From NCBI GenBank assembly GCA_001683735.1, contig LUGG01000004.1, forward strand, positions 1,798,001 through 1,862,000: 64,000 bases of DNA, written 5' to 3'. Each line of letters opens with the position of its first letter. Positions within the stretch are counted from its first letter, which is position 1. Source of the stretch: Grifola frondosa. Lineage: Eukaryota; Basidiomycota; Agaricomycetes; Polyporales; Grifolaceae. The notes beneath the pieces were generated by a model. The model was given only the letters and a program-made list of their open reading frames with translations. It was not told the origin of the DNA and made no database searches. The translations under genes were made by a program, and so were the position numbers. Positions 23,782 to 33,840 of this stretch are shown one piece after another.

Positions 23782-25731
23782 CTACTCAAGTGGCATCGTC
23801 CATTCCCATCGCCCTTCTGCGAGACCTTCTGCTGTATCTTGTAACACAATTTCATGTCTTCCTCTCACATAAACCTAGCATACAATGCAACACCTCAGAT
23901 AATGTACACAGATCAGCCACAGTGCTCACCGTCTTGTCTAGCATCCTCTGACGCAAACTCTTTACGGTCTCCGCCTCGACGGTTCCTCAAGAAGCTGCGA
24001 CAGATCTTTCTACCGCTTTCTCCAGATCCCTATCATTATAGAAAATATTTGAATTTCAGAAAGTAAGAAAGGCCTCTGCCACCACGCACGCTTGGATGTC
24101 TTCGAATATCTGCTTCTGATTGCCTTGCGCGAGACAGTACGCCATCGCGTACGACCACTTGAGAGTTACCCTACATTTCGTGAGTTCCTCGACGGCATTC
24201 TGCATGAACTTAGCCTGCGGCACTACTCAGCACTGCCATCCGCAAGATACGTGCGATCGAATGCGAACCTCGATCCGACATCTGGCTCGTCTCCTGAACC
24301 TCCACCATTTTCTCATCTGTGCGCTCACACAGCTCCTGATCGAGCGCGCGCTGATCTCGTGGTTGTTGAAACGGTCAAAGTAAAACAACCATTTATCGAG
24401 GTTCTGTTTCGCCTCTGTCTTCGCGTCGTCCGGCTCGGGCTCCTTCCATGCATTGCACACCTTGTCATTATAGCCGTGCACGTCCCAGTTCTTCATGCAT
24501 AACCAGCAGAACTGATAGCTACACTGCGGCAGTGAATTCGGCTACGAGACCGCACACGAAGTGAATGCACCGCGATCTGTATCATCAGAAGATTTAAGAA
24601 AATGCAGAAGCAGAATACGCACTTGCACCCTCCGTTCTTCTCGATGTTGTTCTGGCACTTCGGGCACGTCCGCGTGTTCGCCTTGATCCACTGTGACGTT
24701 CCCGCGTCCTCGCGCGCGCTCTTCAGCCACAGCTTCACGAACTTGCAGATCAGCGGCCGGTGATCCGAGTCGAGCCCGCACCCGAAGCAGAACACATGCC
24801 CCGCGCCACACGTCACCGTGGGCACCTCCGTAAGCAGGGCCGAGCCGACGCCCATCGGGCACGACACCGTCTCCGTGCAGGATGGGTGAGGGCAGAAGCG
24901 TAGGTCCTGGTGCGCGGCGACGTACGACTGCAGCAGCAGCTCGCGGTAGCTGCAATCTGTGAGCACGGGGAGAAACGCGGGAGGTAGGAAGGCAGTACGG
25001 CGCACCGTTCGTAGCAGGGTGGTGCGACGAGGCGCGCGATCGCGGGCTCGTCGACGGCGGCAGGGCACCCGTCCTGCATGCAGCGGAAGAGGCACTGGCC
25101 CTCGTCCTTGATCTTCGCGGTCGCGTACATCTGCCAGCACGCCTCGCAGAATGCATGGCCGCAGCGCAGGTGGAAGAGCGCGGGCACTCCGCGTCGAAGC
25201 AGATGCCGCACGTCGCTGGGTCGTCCGGTGGCGTGGAGAGGCGCGCCCGCTTGCAGGGGCGTGGGCGCGGGCTTTGGCTCGGGGAGTCGGGTGCGCGATC
25301 GGGCTCGCCGGCGTCTCGAAGGATGGAGGCGGGCGAGTCCATATACTCTTCGAGAAGCCGGTCGCGGTTCCAGGAGAAGTGCTGCAGCAGGATGGATACG
25401 ATGGGCGCCTGGTATAAGGAGCTGCATTAGAAGGAGGAGGTGAGTGGGAGACAAGCGGGCGTACATCTAGTCCGACGATGCTGGCTACGTGCCGGATGTC
25501 TTTGTCGACGAGGTCGCGTAGGCGATCGACGGAGAGGCTCTCGTATTCGACGCCTTGGCTCTTCTTCTTGCCTTTGCCCTTTGAGGCGGGCACCTCGAAG
25601 TCAGAGTCGTCGCCCTGGGTGGATGGCAGGTCAGGAGGCGGGATCAGATCAGTCTGGGAGACTCGGCGTACTTCTAAGATGGACCCGTCAGAGTCATAGG
25701 AGTCGCTGGGGACATCAGAGTAGTCTGACAT
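23782..25731 (-). CDS. Ariadne-type RBR E3 ubiquitin ligase
   Basis: RING-between-RING ligases take ubiquitin from an E2 onto their own cysteine before passing it to the substrate. Order: acidic N-terminus; a UBA-like segment (APIVSILLQHFSWNRDRLLE); RING1 with CGICFDAECPALFHLRCGHA once one C is restored near 25182; IBR cysteines (VTCGAGHVFCFGCG); RING2 with CPKCQNNIEKNGGC, whose last Cys is the catalytic one; then the Ariadne domain (KWLFYFDRFNNHE to VTLKWSYAMAYCLAQGNQKQ) and an end reading AEGRWEWTMPLE. The stretch just after the catalytic Cys (24480-24600) cannot be joined in one frame. Several one-base shifts occur in total. It starts about 255 bp from the ABC transporter, back to back. 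Confidence 0.8.
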
Positions 25732-25985
25732 CGTAGGGAATCCGAGGAGAGAGACGGGCCACAGGAATGATGGAGGTCAGGATACGGGCGGTTAGAATAA
25801 GTACTGGCGGTTGTTCTTACTGGAACTAATCGAGTAATGATTTGGGTAAGAGAAAGTTGTTATCGGTTGTTACACCAGCAGCTTAAACAGATCAGGAAGG
25901 GCCATTTTCCACGTCTATACTAGCAAAGTCTCATCTGTGGCACCACCTTGCAACATGCCTCGGTGCTCCTTACCTCCACCACACA
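25732..25985. promoter_or_regulatory. Short divergent promoter between RBR ligase and ABC transporter
   Basis: Only 254 bp separate the two start codons, so regulatory sequences for both must lie here. No TATA box is evident. Confidence 0.4.
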
Positions 25986-28900
25986 ATGTCTTGCGAAAAC
26001 TTATGGTACGTTAACGGTACCACCTGCGACTGCCCTCCCGGCTTCGGCGGCTCCAACTGCTCGCAGCCTGCATGTGGTGGCGACATCTTCCAAGGCTCTA
26101 GCCGTTCGCTGGCGAGCGGGTCTCCTTTTGCGAACCTCACCGGGTGCTCCTGCGAACAGGGGTGGACGGGCACCGGCTGTAATGTCTGCCAGAGCGCAAG
26201 CGCATGTCAGTCGGCGTTCTCAAATGCAGGGGGGTCTACTGCTTCGCTCGCGGGGGCGCAGGCAGGCCAGAACAACACTGTGGTTTGCAATGCCGTGCCA
26301 CGTGTGTACACTGCGAGCCAGATGAGCTGTGAAGTAATTGTGAGTATACTCACATCAGAGCTTGGTTGAATGGGTTTTTGCTGCGAGTTTTGGTTTAGGC
26401 AATTTGATTTTCTTCACCTGCGAGTTCGTCTATTGTAGCTGGAGGACTTGTGTTGTCTCATTGGCAATTGGTAGCTCGGTAATTGTGACCACCAGAAGGT
26501 CTTGCATAACATCGCAACATATCCCCCTTTTCTATGACATTGTTTCCATCCAGCAAATTGAAAACTTGAATTCTCGTTCTATGGTCACAATTACGAGTCG
26601 GCATCTCTCAGGTATCCAAAGAATCCTCTACCGTCTTCTGACTTCTGTGATTTTGACCTGCCATTGCTGACACCTACATCATTGATGCCTTCTTGAATTC
26701 TAACTGAGGCCCTTGATTCTGACCTTTCATCAACAGAATCCCTCTCTTCAAGCACTCTTTCCTCTGTCATCCACCCTCAATATCCTTCGCACGCTCAATC
26801 CCAGCCTCACTCCCCTTCCCAACATCACTGGATTCGGCACCAACGGCTCGGTATATGCGCAGCTCTTCTACTCCGGCGTTGAGCAGTTCTACTGCACGGC
26901 GGGCTCGTGCACGCAGGACCTCGGCTCAGGCGATGGCAGCTCAAATTGGAACTGCCAGAACCTCCAGTGTACCTGCCGGGCGGGGACGACGTTCTGCGGC
27001 AGCGGCACGGTCTCCCTGACCTCCACCATCGACGGGCTTTCCGGCACACTCGGCATATCATGCAACCCTCCCGCCGCGAACGCACCTCGTGCGCGTTCCA
27101 GCAGTCCGTCCTCGAGTCGCTCTTTGGCGCGTCGGGTCTGACACTCAGCGGGTGCGCATTCGGGGAGTGCGTCAGCCAGAACGTCATCGACACGCTGTCT
27201 TCGAACTCGACGTCGTCTACCGTGGGTGCAGGCAAGACGTCGTTGGGCGGGGGCGTAATCGCGGGGCTCGCTGTCGTGGGCGGCCTCATAGCGCTCGCGT
27301 TGTTGTTCCTGGTGTTCGGTTGGGTGAGCCAGCGGCGTGCGCGGAAGGCGGGCCCCGGCGCCACCGGACGCCGCGGAGGCGTCGCGGTGGACTGGGTTGA
27401 TGTGAGTTACTTCGTGGCTGGGGACAGCTCGATGCGGTGGCTGCGGAGGCGTCGCCGTGACGATCTCGCGGACCAGAAGGTTGTATTGGACGGCGTTAGC
27501 GGACGTGTCGCACCCGGAGAGATGATGGCCATTCTGGGTCCTAGCGGTAGGTTGCGTGTCGGTCGATCCGCCACTGTCTGTCTGACATTCTTCTCAAGGT
27601 GCCGGTAAGACGACGCTCATAGAGATCCTTGCGGGTAAACACAAATCGGGGCACACCACAGGCGTCGTCTCCTTCCCCTCTTCTGCCTCCGCACTGTCAC
27701 CCCGTGTTGGATTCGTCCCGCAGCAAGACATCCTCCCGCCCACCCTCACCGTGCAAGAAGCGCTGCTCTTCGCTGCGCGCCTGCGTCTCCCAGAGGGCAT
27801 CCCGGACTCGGAGAAGCAGGCACGCGTGGACGACGTGATGGAGAAGCTCGGCATCGCGCATTTGCAGCGTGTGCGGATCGGCGACGGCGAGAACGCGGGA
27901 TCAGTGGCGGTGAGATGCGGCGCTCAGCATCGGGCTGGAGCTCGTCGCGAAGCCGGACGTGCTCATCCTCGACGAGCCCACTTCCGGACTGGACTCGGTG
28001 TCTGCGGCGAAGGTCGCGAACGTGCTGCATGCGCTCGCGCATGATGTGGACAGCCCGACCGCTGTTATCGCGTCGATACATCAGCCTAGGTACGATTTCC
28101 GATGATCACACTGTTTGGCATCACGTTGATGGATGGTTGTGTGGATATAGCTCACAGCTGTACCAAACGTTTGATCAGATTCTGCTGCTCTCGCATGGGC
28201 GCGCGCTCTACTCTGGTCCTGGTGGGTTCGCTCCCGCGGAACACTTCGCTGCCCAAGGTATCGCATACAAGGAAGGGTACAATGTGGCAGATCACTTGTT
28301 GGACATCGCGAGTGATCCTCCCGTTGGATTGTTCCAGCTATCAGGGCATGTGCGCACCGAAAGTCATGACGACCCAGATCCTCATAATGGTAAACCACTG
28401 GCAAGTATGAGCGAAGAGGTGGAAAAGGGGCATTTAAGCAGGACGTTGAGTATTCCGCCATCTCGTCGCAAGCGGTCGTGGACGACGAGTAGGAAGTATG
28501 CTGCTACGTTCTTGACGCAGCTCGAAGTCCTCTGCGGACGGGAGTGGAAGAATCTGAGAAGGTGGGTAGTGTAATTCAGTAGATTGCGTGCTCATTGATG
28601 GATCCTGGATGTAGGGACAAGACTCTATTCTTCACTCATGTGGCTGGTAGCTTGTGTCTTAGGTGTCTTCTGCGGTCTGTATATCCTGGAGGATGCTATA
28701 GTTATATTCAAACTGACTTATGTTAACGTCTACAGGAGGATTGTACTTCCACACTGGCGTCACCATAGCAGGTTTCCAATCCCGAGTCGGATGCCTGTTC
28801 TTCCTGGTCAGTACACTGTCATTTTACCCAAGACAGATCGATAATGTTGCTCCTTGAGTGCAGGGCGCCCTCATCGCGTTCTCATCGCTGAGCGCATTGT

Positions 28901-29717
28901 ACAACGTTGTAGAAATCCGGCCGTTGTTCCTTAGGGAGAGATCGGCCTCTTACTATAGGTGCGAGGCTATTGTGGGCCCTCTATTTATCGATCGACACTT
29001 AATTTCTTGTATAGCCCGACAGCATGGTTGCTGTCTCGATTCTTCTTTGATGTTCTTCCGTTGCGAATTATACCAACTATCATCGTCGCATCCATGTGCG
29101 TTTGGTGCAGCCTGGCTGATGGAATACCATACTAATCTCGCATCTCAGTACCTACTGGATGGCGGGCCTCGCCCACGATGCCGCCCACTTCTTCAAGTTC
29201 CTCTTCATCCTCGTCTTATATACCCTCGCAATGACACTCTTCGTAAGTACTCTCTCGCTCGCGTCCAGCTTTTCTCCCAACCTCGCAACAGAATCCTCCT
29301 CGCGTGTCTCTTCCGCAACGGCGGCATCGCGATCCTGCTCAGTGCGCTGCTCGCGCTGTACCAAATGACATACGCGGGGTTCTTCGTGCACCTCAACGAC
29401 ATCCCGCCGGTGCTGCGCTGGCTGCAGTGGCTCTGCCCGCTCAAGAGGCGCTCTCGGTGAACGAGGTCGGCTCGGGGCTCATGATCCAGGACTCGCTCGA
29501 GGGCGTCCCCATCGATGTCTCCGCGGCGCTCATCATGCAGACGGTCAGTTGTGTTCTTGATGGCGGGCGTGTGTCGCTAATGGATTCGGTTGTGACAGCT
29601 GTTTGGATTCGGTGTGAACAACTATTATCGGGACGTGTTGGTGCTGTTCGCGTTCATCGCGGGGTTCGGTGTGGTGTCATTGTGGTGGTCTGGCTCAAGG
29701 TGCGGGAGAGACGGTGA
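25986..29717 (+). CDS. ABCG half-transporter with EGF-like N-terminus (Adp1-like)
   Basis: Layout resembles yeast Adp1. First an EGF-like cysteine module (TTCDCPPGFGGSNCSQPACG, then CSCEQGWTGTGC), then a second Cys-rich region and a membrane helix (GGVIAGLAVVGGLIALALLF). The ABC domain follows: Walker A GPSGAGKTTL (split by an intron at 27547), Q-loop FVPQQDILPPTL, signature SGGEMRRLS, Walker B VLILDEPTSGLD. Then come ABC2-type membrane segments and a C-terminus in WLKVRERR. Substrate unknown; the protein is probably in an internal or plasma membrane. One-base losses near 27085, 27923 and 29680 and an extra base near 28650 break the frame. The annotated start lies inside the EGF module, with no signal peptide found upstream. 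The intron at 26340-26736 is unusually long. Confidence 0.8.
26340..26736 (+). other. Unusually long (397-nt) intron in the ABC transporter
   Basis: Donor GTGAGT after codons for SQMSCEVI and acceptor TCATCAACAG before NPSLQALFPLSS keep the frame. Neighbouring introns in the gene are 50-65 nt. Unlike the long ADA3 intron it holds many AG dinucleotides, so a later insertion is possible. I found no terminal repeats. Confidence 0.55.
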
Positions 29718-30291
29718 GCGGCCATGGACTTTGTATGTTTCTGGATTTGGGCTGGATATGTATACCATCGTTTTGTTTCTTCGCAAGGGATAGTTACTGT
29801 ACTGTTTGTGAACATGCGCCATCGATCTGGACGGGGCGTCTGTATGTACTTATACCATCGATTTGTAGAAATACAGAATCTGGAAGAGTCGCTATACTCA
29901 TGCTCAGGATGGATTTCGAATTTGAACTCGCATGGATCTATTATGCTATGCCGCTGTTACCATTCAAGCGTTTTATTGCATCGACGTTAACCTAGCTGAT
30001 GTCCGAACTACACTTGATCAAATCCTACGAAAGGATCCTAAATGAGATGATATAATTTATTTTGCGCAAAATAAAGAGGCTGTTAAGGTACGATTGTGGC
30101 GGCGTCAAAGGTTTGTGGCAGGCGCCTTGACCGGTTGACCAGCTGGGGAAGTAACACACAATCATGGCGTTATCTGGGGACTGGCCACCTACCTAGTCAC
30201 TTCACTCAACCTCATCAGGATAGCCACAAAGGATCCACAGGACTCTCACACAAAGTTCCCTCCCCCGAGTCTGCTCACCGAACAAACGAAC

Positions 30292-31327
30292 ATGACCAGC
30301 CCCTCGACACGCATCCTGGACCACATCGTGCACCTCACGCCGCCCGGCACGCTCGACTCGACCGCCGCGCACTTCCGCGCGCTCGGGTTCACGTAACGTC
30401 CTCCCCCATCGCGCGCGCCGATGCTCACACAGCGCACAGCGTCGTCCCCGGCGGAACACACACAGACGGGCTCACCGCCAACGTCCTCGTCGTGCGCCCC
30501 CTCCTCCTCCTCCCACCTCCCCGAGCCAATTAACCACACCCACAGGTCCTGGGCGACGGCACGTACCTGGAGCTGCTCGCCTTCACACACGCCCCAGAGC
30601 ACTACCCCACGGGCACGCCCGAACGCACGAAGCGCGACGCCCATACATGGGCGCCGAAGCGCCCTGGGTGGATCGACTTCGCGTTTCTGGGGAACGACGG
30701 CGCGCCCTCGGTCGCGGCGCTGATCAACGCGCGTGCGGAGGCGGAGGGCAGCGGGGGCGGTACGCGGCGGAAGAGCGGGGCGGGCGCCAGAGGGAGGACG
30801 GGCGCGTGCTGGAATGGTTGATTAGTGCGCCGGCAGGCGAGAGCGCGCGCGGCGCGCTGCCATTCTTCTGTGGGGACCTGACCCCGAGGACGTGGAGGGT
30901 ACGTGGGGGGTGCGGGGCGGTGCTGGGCTAATTATTAATTATTCGTGGACAGGTGCCCCTTGAGCCGAGCGAGAACGCGCAGCACGCGAACACTGCACGG
31001 GGGATCGCACATGTGAGGCTGCTGACTGGGAAAGAGGAGTTCGACGCACTGGCGCGGCAGCTCACGTCGGTAGTGGGTGCGCCGCCGCTGACCTCGACAC
31101 CGAGCGAAGCCACCTGGGAGCTCGAGGCGCAACACCTACCGGGAGAAAAGACGACGGATGCATCCCCGCAGCTCGTTCTGAGCGTAGCAGAAAGTCACGA
31201 GGAGGGGGAGTACGTGCGTGCGAGAGGCGCAGGGATCTACGAGATCGCAGCCCGAGTTGGAAAAGGACAGGACGGGGGCGTGGCAGTGACGCCGTTCGGA
31301 AGAATCGTGTGGCTGCCTGCTGCGTAG
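30292..31327 (+). CDS. Glyoxalase-like domain protein
   Basis: The start RILDHIVHLTPPGTLDST is the hallmark of the Glyoxalase_3 / VOC superfamily: a metal-binding His at the first strand, then FRALGFT and VVPGGTHTDGLTANVLV. After an intron GDGTYLELLAFTHAPEHYP supplies the second metal-ligand region. A second VOC-like half follows (GIAHVRLLTGKEEFDALARQ). Exons are 30292-30392, 30440-30491, 30546-30898 and 30953-31327. One G is missing in a run at 30782-30784; restored, the protein has 293 residues. It ends with a plain coding exon (FGRIVWLPAA). The substrate is unknown; relatives act on diverse small metabolites in the cytosol. Confidence 0.78.
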
Positions 31328-32051
31328 GTGCAGATTATGACGTCGATAGTTGTACTTACTCAATTTAGATAGGATTTGCGCAACGTAGCGATAGATCCTC
31401 GGTCATGCTCGGTATTAGCAGCGCGTGATGTCTCTGTTGCGGCTGCTTCCTGGCGCCATTATGCCTCGGGTAGATTTGGAATTTGCCGGCGGAGGAAGGA
31501 TCACTGCTTAATATCCGCAAACCCGCAAGATGAGTAATTCCGCTTAACTCGAGACGATTCGGTGTCTCGCAAGAATTGGCCGTCGCATGCCCGAGGGAGC
31601 CAGAACGATCCCGACAAACCGGGCTTCTGAAGTTCTGAAGCAAGTGACTACAAGCAGGTGCACGGTATTATGAGCATCAAGGTGACATCATGGACGCACG
31701 AACTTACAGATGTCACTTCGACGCTTTGCATAGGTCTGTACAAGTGGAGTACGCCGTTGACGTGCTTCCGCGGTAGCTGTAAACGAGGTCGTCGTATTCA
31801 CTCACCTTGGTGTCGACTGTTCAATCATAGCGAGAGCGTTGTGCATGACCGCACTTCCGCTTAGCTCCCACGGCCGCCGCATGACGAGGGTAGCATGCGA
31901 AAAATATGATCGTGAGCGACGGAGTGACGACGTACCATGTCGGGTTTCGAGATGGGTCACCTGAAGATGGAACATTTCACGTCTCTGTCTATTCAGCGCA
32001 CCAATGGAGATCTATTAGAATGAATTATCGTCGACATCTCTGGTTCAGAAC

Positions 32052-32420
32052 CGTTGCGCATGCCACTGAATTAGTTCGAGCGAAGCCAGCACGGCCATAT
32101 CGTCTGAAGCCATGTCATGCACTAGTGAGACTAAACAAAAATCATCCTGCGAGATAACCACGATCGATGTATCACGAGAACGTACCAGTATCTCAGGTCA
32201 TTAAAATGTGTCCAATCATGGAACACCGACGCATAGACAGACGCCACAGGCCCGAAGCGGTCATCTGGAGATAAGTGCGCAGCTTTGCCGACATGAGCTC
32301 CAGCTGGTGGTTCTGGACTTCGCGACCCGATGCCACCGAGGCCCGGTGCAGTAGAGCTCCATCGAAGACTGGTAAACAGTTGTCACGTATGGCTGGAATA
32401 TTGTAGCAGTAAAAGCGGCA
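32052..32420 (-). pseudogene. Possible decayed protein-coding fragment
   Basis: Minus-strand reading gives a helix-like stretch (EVQNHQLELMSAKLRTYL), then in another frame DDRFGPVASVYASVFHDW, and after a plausible GTACGT...CGCAG intron DMASDDMAVLASLELIQWHA before a stop. These read like real protein but need frame changes to join. No start or family was found. It could be a relic or a gene damaged by the same indels seen elsewhere. Confidence 0.2.
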
Positions 32421-33216
32421 CGCATGAATATCAAAATGAATATGAATTCCATCACAGAATGGTTCGACCTACAATCAATGCGATCGTATACGAACGCCAC
32501 AGGAGGGCAATTTAAAGCGGTCACCTGAGGAGAAAGCAATTTGAGAACGCGAACCCCATGGAGATGAGCACGGTATCGATCCGCGACTAGTCGCAATATG
32601 GATCGTAATAATGTCCATCCCCATGGGATTCGAAGCCACAGATAGATGATGAGAGTAGATGTGGGCGCTCCGAGTGAGAGTCGGATGAACATTGACGGGC
32701 CCGCGAACGAGAAACGTTCGTGCGAAAGATTGGAAAATGCGACGGAGGGAGATTATCTGTCTGGGCCCTGGGGCACTCTGGAGAAGTATGCGTGACCAGC
32801 TAACACGTTCCATTGGCTCCATGGGCCGACGGCGGCGCTTTGCTGGGGTGGCTCTAGCCTCTGGGCCCCGTGCGAGGCTATACTACGCTCTACATTTCTT
32901 ATCAAAAGATGGCGCGGTATATCCACAAGCTTATCAGTCGCTCAAACAGGGGAGGAGTCCACTCTTCACGAAGCTGATTGGCAGCGGCTGACTATTTTCG
33001 AGTGGCGATATGTCAGAAGATGAAAATTTTGAGGCGAGGACATACCGCTTTGATTTTGCACAAATATGGCGAACATGGCCGCTGCGCAAACATACCTCCT
33101 CCGCTCTACGCACGACGACTCGACGCTGTACAAAGATTGAAGCGTGCATTGCTGGAATTCTATCTGACTTGTTTCTAGGCTGGGGATTGACCAAGCCCCT
33201 TTGTCTAGGCGCTCAG

Positions 33217-33234
33217 GCCCACGTGCACGTGGGC
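33217..33234. promoter_or_regulatory. Perfect palindrome with two overlapping E-boxes
   Basis: GCCCACGTGCACGTGGGC is its own reverse complement over 18 bp and holds two CACGTG cores sharing the central CACGTGCACGTG. CACGTG is the site of bHLH factors such as Cbf1, Pho4 and Sre1-type proteins. It lies about 620 bp before the PP1-subunit start codon and upstream of its leader intron. Confidence 0.55.
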
Positions 33235-33738
33235 ATCGAGAGCACCGAGCTCTTCCTTTATTTTCCTCGTATCTCTCCCTCCTCGACGACGTAGCATCCC
33301 CCCGTCTGTCGCAGCCATCCTCCCCCCTCCTCCATTATATACGACGGTGAGCACGCATATCTTCAGTCGCATCCAACACGCTGACGCGCCACTTCCAGGA
33401 TCCTAACGCTCCGCGTCCCTTCTACGCTCTTTCAACCTCTTAGGGAGACCGCCTATCATATCCGTGTCGCAATCTTCCAGCGAGTGTCCTTTGTGAGTCC
33501 CATCAATTTTCTTACTGTCAGCCCTGACTCCTAGCCGGGGCTGACATCCAGCCAGGTTGCTGACACAGCCCTGTCATCACCAAGCCAGAGTCGTCTCGAG
33601 TTGCCCCCGCCGTGCCTGTCCTCCGCGACATCTTTTTCCCTATATTTATCACTTTCTATCACGAGAACCTCGCGTTCGTTCACGACCTTTGATTCGATTT
33701 GCCTCGTGCAAGCGCTCTAGACGACGTCACACAACCGG

Positions 33739-33808
33739 GTGAGTCCATCTATACGATAGCCTCTTTCGGAGGCTCGAACCGGTCGTACTCACTCGTCTTT
33801 GCTCACAG
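33739..33808 (+). other. Intron in the 5' leader of the PP1-subunit gene
   Basis: GTGAGTCC ... GCTCACAG forms a clean 70-nt intron ending 32 bp before the start codon. The gene's 5' UTR is therefore likely spliced. Confidence 0.6.
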
Positions 33809-33840
33809 GCCCTGACCATATCCTTCCCATAACACCCCCT

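Larger units (their letters stand above)
31328..33738. other. 2.4-kb intergenic region with possible gene relic
   Basis: Separates the glyoxalase-like gene from the PP1-subunit gene. A minus-strand patch around 32050-32420 looks weakly protein-coding (listed separately). The right end, about 33240-33740, is pyrimidine-rich and fits a promoter and 5' leader. No repeats or mobile elements were recognised. Confidence 0.35.

Noticed and set aside
33765..33790. Possible tRNA T arm (GGTTCGAGCC on the minus strand)
   Set aside because: No stem or cloverleaf can be built around it, and it lies in the leader intron of the PP1-subunit gene.
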